A stretch of 64,000 bases of DNA from JBBSUQ01 sp964389755. GTDB taxonomy: Bacteria > Bacteroidota > Bacteroidia > Flavobacteriales_D > Crocinitomicaceae. The stretch spans positions 1 through 64,000 of the forward strand of contig CAYMEW010000023.1 of the NCBI GenBank assembly GCA_964389755.1. The letters are read 5' to 3'. Below, piece after piece: positions 16,005-24,293 of this stretch (positions are counted from its first letter, which is position 1; each line of letters begins with the position of its first letter). Under the pieces are notes generated by a model that saw nothing but the letters and a program-made list of their open reading frames with translations, was not told the origin of the DNA and did no database searches. The position numbers were made by a program, and so were the translations under genes.

Positions 16005-16745
16005 ATGAATATACTGACCAATATCGGGCGTTACTTCATCATGCTTTGGATCGTTTTTTCGAAGCCAACGAAGATGCGCATTTTTCGCCAGCGGCTCTTT
16101 GATGAGATCCAGTTGATCGGTATTAATTCCATTGCGATCGTGGCTTTGCTTTCCGTCTTTATGGGGGCTGTAATCTCGCTGCAGACCGCCTCGAATATGG
16201 ATTCGCCTTTCCTTCCGGAATACACAATCGGGTATATCACACGCTCCAGTACGATCCTGGAATTCTCGCCGACGATCATTTCACTGATCCTGGCCGGGAA
16301 AGTGGGTTCCAATATCGCCTCGGAAATCGGAACGATGCGCGTTACCGAACAGATCGATGCCCTCGAAATTATGGGGGTAAACTCCCTGACTTACATTGTT
16401 CTGCCGAAGGTGTGTGCAGCGATCCTGTTTTTCCCGTTCCTCATCATTTTTTCGATCGGTCTGTCGCTCATCGGTGGCTGGTTGTCATTGATTCTTTCAG
16501 GACTGGCTTCCACGGAAACCTACCTCACGGGTATCCGCTTTTTTTACCGGAACAGTGACATCGTTTACGCACTGGTGAAATGCGTCGTTTTCGGCTTTAT
16601 CATCGTATCGGTTTCCTCGTTTTACGGATATTACACCAAGGGAGGAGCGCTTGACGTCGGGAAATCTTCCACGCAGGCCGTGGTAAGCAGTTCCATTGTG
16701 ATCCTCATTTGTAACTTCTTCCTTACTCAAATGCTGCTTCTCTAA
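16005..16745 (+). CDS. mlaE: MlaE-family ABC transporter permease
   Basis: A 246-residue inner-membrane permease of the Mla/MCE lipid transport system, which moves phospholipids between the inner and outer membranes. It has the long N-terminal interfacial helix, about five to six membrane segments and the family core with the GSNIASEIGTMRVTEQIDAL coupling region (about 104-123). The stop overlaps the ATPase start by 1 nt (TAATG). The matching MCE-domain protein (MlaD) is not in the window; in Bacteroidota it is often encoded close by but not here. Confidence 0.92.
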   Translation: MNILTNIGRYFIMLWIVFSKPTKMRIFRQRLFDEIQLIGINSIAIVALLSVFMGAVISLQTASNMDSPFLPEYTIGYITRSSTILEFSPTIISLILAGKVGSNIASEIGTMRVTEQIDALEIMGVNSLTYIVLPKVCAAILFFPFLIIFSIGLSLIGGWLSLILSGLASTETYLTGIRFFYRNSDIVYALVKCVVFGFIIVSVSSFYGYYTKGGALDVGKSSTQAVVSSSIVILICNFFLTQMLLL

Positions 16746-17521
16746 TGATCGAGGTAAACTCCATAAATAAATCGTTCAACGGAAACCAGATCCTTTTCGA
16801 TATCAGCGCGAAATTCGAAACGGGAAAGGTGAACATGATCATCGGGCAATCGGGTTCCGGGAAATCCGTACTGGCCAAATGCATCGTTGGGCTGCACGAA
16901 GTGGATTCGGGAAACGTGATCTACGATAACCGGAATTTTACGGAAATGCCGCGGGAAGAACGCCGTGTCCTTCGTCAGGAGATCGGGATGCTCTTCCAGG
17001 GTTCAGCCTTATTCGATTCGATGACCGTGGAGGAGAATGTCATGTTCCCACTGTCGATGTTTACGAAAATGTCCAAAAAACAGCAGCTGGACCGCGCTAA
17101 TGAATGCCTGGAACGTGTAAATCTCAGTGGTAAAAACAAACTCCTTCCGGCCGAATGTTCCGGGGGGATGCAAAAACGGATCGCCATTGCGCGTGCCATC
17201 GCCATGAAGCCGAAATACCTCTTTTGCGATGAACCGAACTCGGGCCTCGACCCGCAGACTTCGATCGTGATCGATAACCTGATCCGGGAAATTACCTACG
17301 AAAACGAAATTACAACCATTGTCATTACGCATGATATGAACTCCGTGATCGAGATCGCTGATAACATCATGTTCATTTATAAAGGGCAAAACTGGTGGCA
17401 GGGCGACCGTCGCTCGATCATCAATACGGATAACCAGGAGATCAACGATTTCGTGTATGCGTCTGACTTTATGAAAGAGATCAAAGACAATATGCGCGAA
17501 GAGCAAAAAGGTCAGAAGTAA
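16745..17521 (+). CDS. mlaF: MlaF-type ABC transporter ATP-binding protein
   Basis: The ATPase partner of the adjacent permease. In 258 residues it shows Walker A GQSGSGKS (34-41), the Q-loop in MLFQGSALF, the signature CSGGMQKRIAIARA (138-151) with the MlaF-typical Met instead of Gln, Walker B YLFCDEPNSGLDP (158-170), and the switch His in ITHD. Its last 10 nt overlap the 3' end of the convergent BamA/TamA-like gene. Confidence 0.93.
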   Translation: MIEVNSINKSFNGNQILFDISAKFETGKVNMIIGQSGSGKSVLAKCIVGLHEVDSGNVIYDNRNFTEMPREERRVLRQEIGMLFQGSALFDSMTVEENVMFPLSMFTKMSKKQQLDRANECLERVNLSGKNKLLPAECSGGMQKRIAIARAIAMKPKYLFCDEPNSGLDPQTSIVIDNLIREITYENEITTIVITHDMNSVIEIADNIMFIYKGQNWWQGDRRSIINTDNQEINDFVYASDFMKEIKDNMREEQKGQK

Positions 17522-19206
17522 GCAACGTAGCCGAAATGCACCTTTCCGTTTCGCAATAAGATCGGGTTATTCATCTGTTTTCCGAGTGCATAACTGATCG
17601 TAAAGATCCCAAAGCCCGTCCCAAAAGCAAAGCCGCCGCCGAACCCATACGGGTGGTCGTTGTAATAGGCAGTCGATACATTTTCGTAAAAAGTTTGATC
17701 GAAAAAGACAAATGCCCGTGAATTGCGATCCACGAGAAAGCGATATTCGAGGGAAAAGGTGCTGTAGGTGGTCGCGTATAATTCTTCTTCATTAAAACCG
17801 CGCTGACTTTGCAATCCACCGAAACGGCTTACTTCATTCTCGTAAATCTGCGGAGCGAAATAACTTTCCGAATGATTTCCCAGTCGGATCACATGTCTGC
17901 GTGCCACCGGGACATACCAGTTCAGGTCGGTTTGTACGCGAAAAACCGTATTCCGGATCACCTGGTTCGAATCCGCACTACGGGAGCTGCGCGTACCGAC
18001 AGAACCCGTAAAGAGACTGATGAATCCCTTCGAAGGATTGGGTACGTAATCGATTCGTTGCCTGAAAATACTGATCCCGTAATTGTTGGAAGAAACGGAC
18101 TGCAGGTTCGAAAAAGACGGGTTGGAACTACCACCTGCCAGCACATTCGAGGACTGGGCCGAATAGAAAACCTTCAGGTAGTTCCCGCCTTTCAGGAAGT
18201 ACTGGATCCCGATCGAAGAGTTCAGTTCGAGAAAACTACTGTCGCGCTTGTACAATTTAAAAGTTCCGTCCACGCCGAAAGGCGTTTTAAACAGGAATGG
18301 AAAGTTCAGGCGCGCATCAAGGGATTGTGTCTGGTCGCGGATACTGCGCCAGTTAAAGTTTAGCAGTTCGCCCCGGTGCAATACGTTCAGCAGTTTCAGG
18401 GCAACGTCCCCCGTCAGCGATACTTTTCCTGTGGCCGCATTTTGCTGTAGCCCGACGATCCCGTTGGCCGAAGAAACCGGGTTTGATTCGAGGTAGAGGT
18501 AAAGTTCGCAACCCGTTTGCGTGAACAGGATCTCGTAAGGCCGGATCTCACGAATAAAATTAATTTGAGCGATGCGTTGGGAGATCAGGTCGAGTTCCGA
18601 CTGGTTGAAAAGATCTCCTTCGCGAATGCGTATGATCCCTGAAATATAGCCCGAAAAGATACTACTGTCGCCCCGAATGTGAATATCGGACCAGCGATAC
18701 TCTTTGTAATGTTCGATATTCAGCCGTGCGGACAGTTCGTGCCCGCGCACATCAATTTCATCGAGGTGTACGGAAGCGAAAGGATAACCGTTGTTTTCAA
18801 GCGAACGGTGAATGCGTCGGAGTACCTGGCTTATTTCGGCCGGGCGAAACGGGATCCCGGTAAAGAACTTTTCGGATACGTGCAGGTATGGGCGCAAAAA
18901 TTCGAGGTCTTCCGGTGAAATGGACAACTCGGCTTGCCCGAAGACCGGGCCGAGGTACGGACCGACGAAAATCGTATCGCCGTGAAAGCGTATCGAATCG
19001 ATGGAGGCCAGTAAATATCCTTTTTTGATGGCTGAAAAACGGAGGTTATCAACATAGGCAATCACTTCCGAAGAATCCCGGAATTTTGTCTGCGGATGTT
19101 TTTTGATCGTTCTGTATGAAGGATTTGTAAGCACCAGTGTACGGCTGTTCTGACCGAAGAGAACCTGTGCCGTAAGCAGGAAAAAAAGTGCCGAAACCAA
19201 TTTCAT
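17512..19206 (-). CDS. BamA/TamA-like outer-membrane protein
   Basis: A 564-residue Omp85-type protein with a signal peptide at 1-19. An N-terminal stretch of POTRA-like modules (about 30-240) includes LDLISQRIAQINFIREIRPY, and a C-terminal surface-antigen barrel (about 250-564) carries RFGGLQSQRGFNEEELYAT and a terminal aromatic (YVAYF). It is shorter than BamA (about 750-900), so it resembles TamA-like or other accessory Omp85 proteins. The start at 19206 places a normal signal peptide first; an upstream TTG would add six residues. It may assist outer-membrane protein or lipid insertion, which fits the convergent mlaEF genes. Confidence 0.8.
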   Translation of the reverse strand: MKLVSALFFLLTAQVLFGQNSRTLVLTNPSYRTIKKHPQTKFRDSSEVIAYVDNLRFSAIKKGYLLASIDSIRFHGDTIFVGPYLGPVFGQAELSISPEDLEFLRPYLHVSEKFFTGIPFRPAEISQVLRRIHRSLENNGYPFASVHLDEIDVRGHELSARLNIEHYKEYRWSDIHIRGDSSIFSGYISGIIRIREGDLFNQSELDLISQRIAQINFIREIRPYEILFTQTGCELYLYLESNPVSSANGIVGLQQNAATGKVSLTGDVALKLLNVLHRGELLNFNWRSIRDQTQSLDARLNFPFLFKTPFGVDGTFKLYKRDSSFLELNSSIGIQYFLKGGNYLKVFYSAQSSNVLAGGSSNPSFSNLQSVSSNNYGISIFRQRIDYVPNPSKGFISLFTGSVGTRSSRSADSNQVIRNTVFRVQTDLNWYVPVARRHVIRLGNHSESYFAPQIYENEVSRFGGLQSQRGFNEEELYATTYSTFSLEYRFLVDRNSRAFVFFDQTFYENVSTAYYNDHPYGFGGGFAFGTGFGIFTISYALGKQMNNPILLRNGKVHFGYVAYF

Positions 19207-19299
19207 ACGCTCAGGGAAACGCAAAGATTTTTGCTTTATTTTGATCGAAAATAGTTGTAAATGTGGAAAATAATTTTAGCAAAATCTCGTATTTTATAA

Positions 19300-19307
19300 T
19301 ATATTTG
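19300..19307 (+). promoter_or_regulatory. -7 element of the 46-aa lipoprotein gene
   Basis: TATATTTG is a perfect TAnnTTTG match 39 nt before the ATG. TTTA, 20-21 nt upstream (19275-19278), is a near match to the -33. Confidence 0.55.
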
Positions 19308-19346
19308 TTCAGTGTAAGGAATTCACCAAAACTAATAACAACAACT

Positions 19347-19487
19347 ATGAAGAAATTTTTGGTACTGACCGTAACGGTAATGACATTAGCAATGATAGCT
19401 GCATCTTGTGGATCTTCTCACGGACATTGTGATGCTTATTCTAGCGTTGACCAGCCTGTTGAAAATGGCGATCTCGCTTCCAGATAA
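19347..19487 (+). CDS. 46-residue lipoprotein
   Basis: A tiny exported lipoprotein. The lipobox AASC ends at Cys21, leaving a mature peptide of only 26 residues, rich in Ser, His and acidic residues (CGSSHGHCDAYSSVDQPVEN), with a second cysteine at 28. The ATG at 19347 is the one followed by the signal peptide. It has its own perfect -7 element and a long terminator, so it is an independent transcription unit, which for so small a product suggests real and possibly abundant expression. It looks similar to small 'GHCDAY'-type lipoproteins in related bacteria, as far as I recall; the function is unknown. Confidence 0.75.
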   Translation: MKKFLVLTVTVMTLAMIAASCGSSHGHCDAYSSVDQPVENGDLASR

Positions 19488-19509
19488 CCGGTTATTGCAT
19501 TAAAAAATG

Positions 19510-19541
19510 AAGGTCATTTGCTTTGCAGATGACCTTTTTTA
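19510..19541 (+). terminator. Bidirectional intrinsic terminator between two lipoprotein genes
   Basis: The 12-bp stem AAGGTCATTTGC/GCAGATGACCTT, with one wobble, has a 3-nt loop. Six Ts follow it and a run of As precedes it, so it can terminate both the 46-aa lipoprotein gene and the convergent minus-strand lipoprotein gene. Confidence 0.85.
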
Positions 19542-19567
19542 ATAATATCCCCGGACCCAAAGCCTGA

Positions 19568-20017
19568 TTACTCCTTTTTGTAAGTAACCGAATAGCTTGC
19601 CGGGAACTTCGGAACCACCACAAAATTATCCGTAAGAATCCCGTTATTACATTTGTCACATTCCTCCACGGAGATGGTGTACTTTACAATATCGTCCACA
19701 TCGTTAAATTCTACTTTTCGCGTAAATGCCGCATCACAATGCGTGGTTATCGGGAAATTGAGCAGCGTGTATTTCGAATAATCCACCGGGACGCGCGTGT
19801 AGCCTCCGTCAAAACTCAGTTCCAACTGGTTCGAATCGGCCGTGGTACCGTCAATAACAACTTTTTCACCGAAGGTATGCGTTTGATAAACGATCACGTC
19901 CGGAACAATTACACCCTGATTGATATCTTCTTTTTCCAGCTTGCATTTCTTGCCGCAGGAAGCCAATACGATCGCACATCCGATAAAAGTGGTTATAAGC
20001 GCATGTTTAGTAGCCAT
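19568..20017 (-). CDS. Hypothetical lipoprotein
   Basis: A 149-residue exported protein with lipobox LASC (lipid-carrying Cys21). The mature part is a predicted all-beta domain with further cysteines in HCDAAF and in ECDKCNNG, which could form disulfides or bind metal. It is read toward the 46-aa lipoprotein and shares the terminator. I recognise no family. Confidence 0.65.
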   Translation of the reverse strand: MATKHALITTFIGCAIVLASCGKKCKLEKEDINQGVIVPDVIVYQTHTFGEKVVIDGTTADSNQLELSFDGGYTRVPVDYSKYTLLNFPITTHCDAAFTRKVEFNDVDDIVKYTISVEECDKCNNGILTDNFVVVPKFPASYSVTYKKE

Positions 20018-20071
20018 AGATGAATTGTTTTGAACGTTAAAATTATGCTTTTTGCTTTAAAAATCAAAGAT

Positions 20072-20800
20072 TTATTTCCGCCGTAATTCGAAGTTTTGCC
20101 CCAGGTAGACCTTTCGCACCTGCTCGTCGCTCGCCAGATCTTCGGCTGTGCCCGACTTTAAAATGCTTCCTTCAAACAGCAGGTATGCACGATCCGTAAT
20201 GGAAAGTGTTTCCTGGACATTGTGATCGGTAATCAGGATACCGATGTTGCGCTTTCGAAGGTCGGCGACAATGCTTTGGATGTCTTCCACGGCGATCGGG
20301 TCAACTCCTGCAAAAGGTTCGTCCAGCAACACGAACTTTGGGTTTGTAGCCAGTGCGCGGGCAATTTCCGTACGTCGCTTTTCTCCACCGGATAAGCGAT
20401 TTCCAAGGTTTTTACGCACGTGGTTCAGACTGAATTCATCGAGGAGTTGCTCGAGGCGCTCGTGCCGTTGTACCTTATTGAGATCGGTCATTTCGAGGAT
20501 CGCCATGATGTTGTCCTCCACGCTGAGTTTTCGAAATACGGAAACCTCCTGGGGCAGGTAACCGATCCCGAGTTGCGAACGTTTGTACATCGGCAAACCG
20601 GTAATGTTCTTGGAATCGAGATGAACCGTACCGGCGTCGGGTTTGACCAGGCCGACGATCATGTAAAAGGAAGTCGTTTTTCCGGCGCCGTTCGGTCCGA
20701 GTAGCCCCACGATCTCTCCCTGGTTTACTTCCACGGAAACACCCTTGACCACCTGTCGGCCTTTATACGATTTCTGGATATTGTTGGTATACAGTTTCAC
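20072..20800 (-). CDS. lptB: LPS export ABC transporter ATP-binding protein LptB
   Basis: LptB powers extraction of lipopolysaccharide from the inner membrane through LptFG into the Lpt bridge. The 242-residue protein carries Walker A GPNGAGKT (35-42), signature RLSGGEKRRTEIARALA, Walker B FVLLDEPFAGVDP and the switch His in LITDHNVQET. The RRTEIARAL stretch is typical of LptB rather than branched-chain amino-acid ATPases. It begins 4 nt after the DUF5686 gene and is probably the last gene of the tatC-DUF5686-lptB unit. LptF, G, A, C and D are not in the window. Confidence 0.94.
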   Translation of the reverse strand: MKLYTNNIQKSYKGRQVVKGVSVEVNQGEIVGLLGPNGAGKTTSFYMIVGLVKPDAGTVHLDSKNITGLPMYKRSQLGIGYLPQEVSVFRKLSVEDNIMAILEMTDLNKVQRHERLEQLLDEFSLNHVRKNLGNRLSGGEKRRTEIARALATNPKFVLLDEPFAGVDPIAVEDIQSIVADLRKRNIGILITDHNVQETLSITDRAYLLFEGSILKSGTAEDLASDEQVRKVYLGQNFELRRK

Positions 20801-20804
20801 AATG

Positions 20805-23261
20805 CTAAAATATAAAAGTCCAGCGAGCCCGTATCCCCAGGGGATTCATTCCCGGATCGAGGTGCGTGATCCGCCAGACCAGGTCCACGCGACCCACTTT
20901 GAAAATATTCTCAATGCCAAAGTTAGCTTCTGCGTACGGAACTTTGCCGAATTTTTTCGTAAAGTCAGGCAAAAGCATCTCAGCCGTGTGCCTGTTGTCT
21001 ATGTCTCCGTAAACGGTCCTTCCGCCGGCTATCAGTCGCCACTTGAGTTTTTTGATCAGGGGCACGCGGTCGAGAATCAGCCCCTGGAAATGATGTTCGA
21101 GATACGCACCGACGTACTTATCGGAAACAAATTCGAAATAGTTTAGTTTGTTGAAAGCACTTGTTAAGAGCCAGTACGACTGGTTCCCGGGATGCACCTT
21201 AAGAAAAGGATACGCGGCAGATCCGAAAATGTAACCGCCGTTGAAACCGTAGCGAATGCGGCCCAGGAAACCGACGTTTCGCGAATGGTCGATCGTAAAC
21301 TCGATCTTTTGGTAATTGTAATCGGCACCGAGCAGGCCCTTGACCCCGAAAATCCCCTGTAAGGCAAAAACGGGATATTTTGAACCGGTGCTCACACGGT
21401 CAAACGCACCCGAAATGAACTCTTCGTCCTTCGTCCAGCGAATACGCGCCGTAAATTCGGTCGTCCGGATCCGGGAGATCGTATCCAGTGCACCTTCTGC
21501 CGTTTGCCTGACGTAATTGGCTTTTCCGAGTGCTTTATATTCCTTCCATTCGAAACCGCCGTAAAGGATCAGGTCCTTTTTGACATCTTTTTCAAAGTTC
21601 AGTCCGGTTTTTTTGACAAAAGTCAGTTTGTCGAGCGGACCGGTACGGAAAACGTTTCCGAATGTCGATCCGACCGCTGCTGCCGTGGGTGACTGCCCGA
21701 TCTGCTCGATATCGTAATTGTAAAAAACGGTGAGCATGCCGCGCTTTTTGGGCGTCACGTTATAGCGGATCCCCGCACCATATTTGAAACGCTCGTCGTA
21801 AAAACCGTATGCCACCTTTCCGGAGAGTTCGATGCGCCGCGAAAAATTGTTCGAAGTACGCAGCGCAAGTGCCGTCCGGAAATGCTCGACAGGATTAAAG
21901 CTCACCAGGTTGTAAGCGTTCCCGATCTCGATCTTATTGAGGGGATAATAGCCGGTCGATACGAAATACGTGAGGTTTTTCAGTGTTTTGAAAAAACGCG
22001 TGTGATTCAGCGAGTCGACCATGTCGTTAATGCCCTGCTCCGTGGCCGAAAGTGGTTTGGGCCGGTGTTCGACCCAGAACGAATCGGGTTTATCCTTCGC
22101 GTCGTCGAGGATCTCCACGTTGTCACTCGTTTTGTAAAAACCATCCGGATGTGGCTCGTTAATGTGGAATTTACTGCGTGATGAATACTTCCGGCCGAAG
22201 AAACCATACAATTTCGAATTTTGCGTGAGTTTCACGTCGGCGATCATCCGCTCTTCGGTGAGCATCCAGACTTCCGGTGCAACCATATCAAACTTGTGCT
22301 CGAAATAGATATTCTGGATGTAGTTGATGTTTGCACTTTCGGAAATGGATGCCTTTACGAGTTTAATGGCGTAAGTCGTGTCATGGATCCACATTTCACC
22401 TTTGAAGGCGAGATCTCCCGTGCGCTTTGGAACGAAGCGCAGTTTAAAGCACCACTGGCTATCGATAAAAGTCGAGTCCTCGAGGTAAAATTTGTAAAAC
22501 GAACGAGCGTTGTCAGCCGCCGGACTGATAAAAGCCAGGTTGAAGAGGTTGATGTAATTGTCGTATATGTTTACATCCAGGTACATATCGCCCAGTAACT
22601 GGTTCAGCTGAAAATTATCGATTCCGCTGATGTGCGTTGCCTTGATGACCTCTTTCTTCTTTTTCGGACTTTTCTGATAGCTGTATTCCGAGATCGTTTC
22701 ACTGAGAATGACCGGCAAATAGGTTTCGCCCTGGTCGGTCGAATCGAGGTAATCGAGAATGAAGTCGAGCCGTTTGACGACATCGCGGTTCTCGAACTTT
22801 TCACCGATGTTGTTAAGGTCGAACTGGATCTTGTTGTACACTTCGTAGTCGTACGATTCTAGTTTTTCCCGGTCATTGATCGGCTTGTTGCGCACCATTT
22901 TTTTATGCAGTGTGGTGGAAGGGTACTCATCCGGCGGACGGACCGTAACCTCCTCCATATCCGTCGAAAGGAAAGACAGGCTTACATCGATGGTCTGATC
23001 CGTTTCCAGTTGGACGAATCGTTTTTCGGTCACGTATCCGCTGAACGAAAAAAGCAGGGTGTCCGTAGCATAATACGTACTGATTTCATAGTACCCTGAT
23101 TCATCCGTGAAGGTCCCGATCTTCGAATCGAGAAAATGCACTTTTACAAAAGGGAGTGCTTCACCGTTTTCCGCATCCGTCACAATTCCGGATACCCTGG
23201 TTTGTTGACCCAGTGCAGGCAGGAAAAAAAAGAAAAGGAATACAATGTACAGCGCCTTCAT
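20805..23261 (-). CDS. DUF5686 family outer-membrane protein with carboxypeptidase-regulatory domain
   Basis: An 818-residue exported protein of the Bacteroidota-specific DUF5686 type. The signal peptide (1-19) is followed by a carboxypeptidase-regulatory beta-sandwich (about 22-108, RVSGIVTDAENGEALPFVKV). Next comes a helical/beta linker with the characteristic VRNKPINDREKLESYDYEVYNKI (in part), and then a beta-barrel-like C-terminal half that ends RWTFIF. It lies between tatC and lptB on the same strand with gaps of 47 and 4 nt. The role is unknown; an outer-membrane barrel is likely from the alternating strands and aromatic C-terminus. Confidence 0.82.
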   Translation of the reverse strand: MKALYIVFLFFFFLPALGQQTRVSGIVTDAENGEALPFVKVHFLDSKIGTFTDESGYYEISTYYATDTLLFSFSGYVTEKRFVQLETDQTIDVSLSFLSTDMEEVTVRPPDEYPSTTLHKKMVRNKPINDREKLESYDYEVYNKIQFDLNNIGEKFENRDVVKRLDFILDYLDSTDQGETYLPVILSETISEYSYQKSPKKKKEVIKATHISGIDNFQLNQLLGDMYLDVNIYDNYINLFNLAFISPAADNARSFYKFYLEDSTFIDSQWCFKLRFVPKRTGDLAFKGEMWIHDTTYAIKLVKASISESANINYIQNIYFEHKFDMVAPEVWMLTEERMIADVKLTQNSKLYGFFGRKYSSRSKFHINEPHPDGFYKTSDNVEILDDAKDKPDSFWVEHRPKPLSATEQGINDMVDSLNHTRFFKTLKNLTYFVSTGYYPLNKIEIGNAYNLVSFNPVEHFRTALALRTSNNFSRRIELSGKVAYGFYDERFKYGAGIRYNVTPKKRGMLTVFYNYDIEQIGQSPTAAAVGSTFGNVFRTGPLDKLTFVKKTGLNFEKDVKKDLILYGGFEWKEYKALGKANYVRQTAEGALDTISRIRTTEFTARIRWTKDEEFISGAFDRVSTGSKYPVFALQGIFGVKGLLGADYNYQKIEFTIDHSRNVGFLGRIRYGFNGGYIFGSAAYPFLKVHPGNQSYWLLTSAFNKLNYFEFVSDKYVGAYLEHHFQGLILDRVPLIKKLKWRLIAGGRTVYGDIDNRHTAEMLLPDFTKKFGKVPYAEANFGIENIFKVGRVDLVWRITHLDPGMNPLGIRARWTFIF

Positions 23262-23308
23262 AGGTTGCTGTAAATCTAACTAAGAAAATTCAGAATCTAA
23301 AATGAAAT

Positions 23309-24100
23309 TCAGGCCTGTAAACTTTTTTTGTGAACCCGTGCCGAAACGAGGATGCCGATTTCATAAAGGATCGTGATGGGGATTGCCACGATAACCTGGC
23401 TGATGAGGTCGGGCGGAGTGATGACGGCGGAAAGGATCAAAACTCCCACAATGGCGTGTTTGCGGTATTTGCGTAGGAATTCCGGCGTGATGATCCCGAT
23501 CTTGGTGAGCAGGTAGGCGACGACCGGCAACAGGAAAAGCAATCCGCTGTAAAATACGGTGGAGAGAATCGTACTCATGTACGAGTTGATCGTGAAGTCG
23601 TTTTGAATTTCGCTGCTGGTATGGAAGTTTCCGAAGAATTGTACGCAAAGCGGGGCAATTACAAAATAGCCAAAAAGAATTCCGAGCCCGAAAAGAATAC
23701 TGATATAGAACACAATTCCATTGGCTACCGCTTTTTCATTTTTCTTCAGGCCGGGTTTTACGAAAGACCACAACTGGTAGAAGACGTATGGGAAGGCCAG
23801 TACCACTCCGCCGAGGAAACACATCATCAGAGCATAAGAAAACTGTCCGCCCATCGTTGTGCTTTGCATTTTGATCGGAATATCATCCGTACAGACGCCA
23901 AAATACCGGCACATGAAGCGATAAGTAACGAAGTTGTGATTGCGCATTGAAAGAAAAAGGTTGTCTATGATCCATTCCTTTACGAACCACATGGCGATCG
24001 CGATCACTAGAATGGCGATGGCCGAGCGTACGATGCGCCAACGCAGTTCTTCCAGGTGGTCCAGGAACGACATTTCGTTATCTTCTTCTTCCGCTTTCAT
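23309..24100 (-). CDS. tatC: Sec-independent protein translocase subunit TatC
   Basis: TatC is the inner-membrane receptor of the Tat pathway, which exports folded proteins with RR-type signals. The 263-residue protein has the conserved N-terminal MSFLDHLEELRWR (10-22), the first-loop region, and six predicted membrane helices including FPYVFYQLWSFVKPGLKKNEK and SAVITPPDLISQ. The ATG at 24100 is preferred to a TTG 12 nt earlier. A perfect -7 element lies 9 nt upstream. tatA/B are not in the window. Confidence 0.95.
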   Translation of the reverse strand: MKAEEEDNEMSFLDHLEELRWRIVRSAIAILVIAIAMWFVKEWIIDNLFLSMRNHNFVTYRFMCRYFGVCTDDIPIKMQSTTMGGQFSYALMMCFLGGVVLAFPYVFYQLWSFVKPGLKKNEKAVANGIVFYISILFGLGILFGYFVIAPLCVQFFGNFHTSSEIQNDFTINSYMSTILSTVFYSGLLFLLPVVAYLLTKIGIITPEFLRKYRKHAIVGVLILSAVITPPDLISQVIVAIPITILYEIGILVSARVHKKSLQA

Positions 24101-24109
24101 AATTTCCTG

Positions 24110-24117
24110 CAAAAATA
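24110..24117 (-). promoter_or_regulatory. -7 element of the tatC unit
   Basis: The minus strand reads TATTTTTG, a perfect TAnnTTTG, only 9 nt before the tatC ATG. Confidence 0.5.
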
Positions 24118-24293
24118 ACGATAAGCTTCAAAACTCTGTGAATTCACAACCCGGATTATTTCATGGCTGTAAACGGATCGTTGATCCCTGAAATCGAGGC
24201 GGTGAGCGATTAGTTTACTTTAAAAAGATTAAAATGCGTATCTTCGTTCCCGTTTTTTTTGTACCTTAGGGTAAAGTTCTAACAATCAAATAA

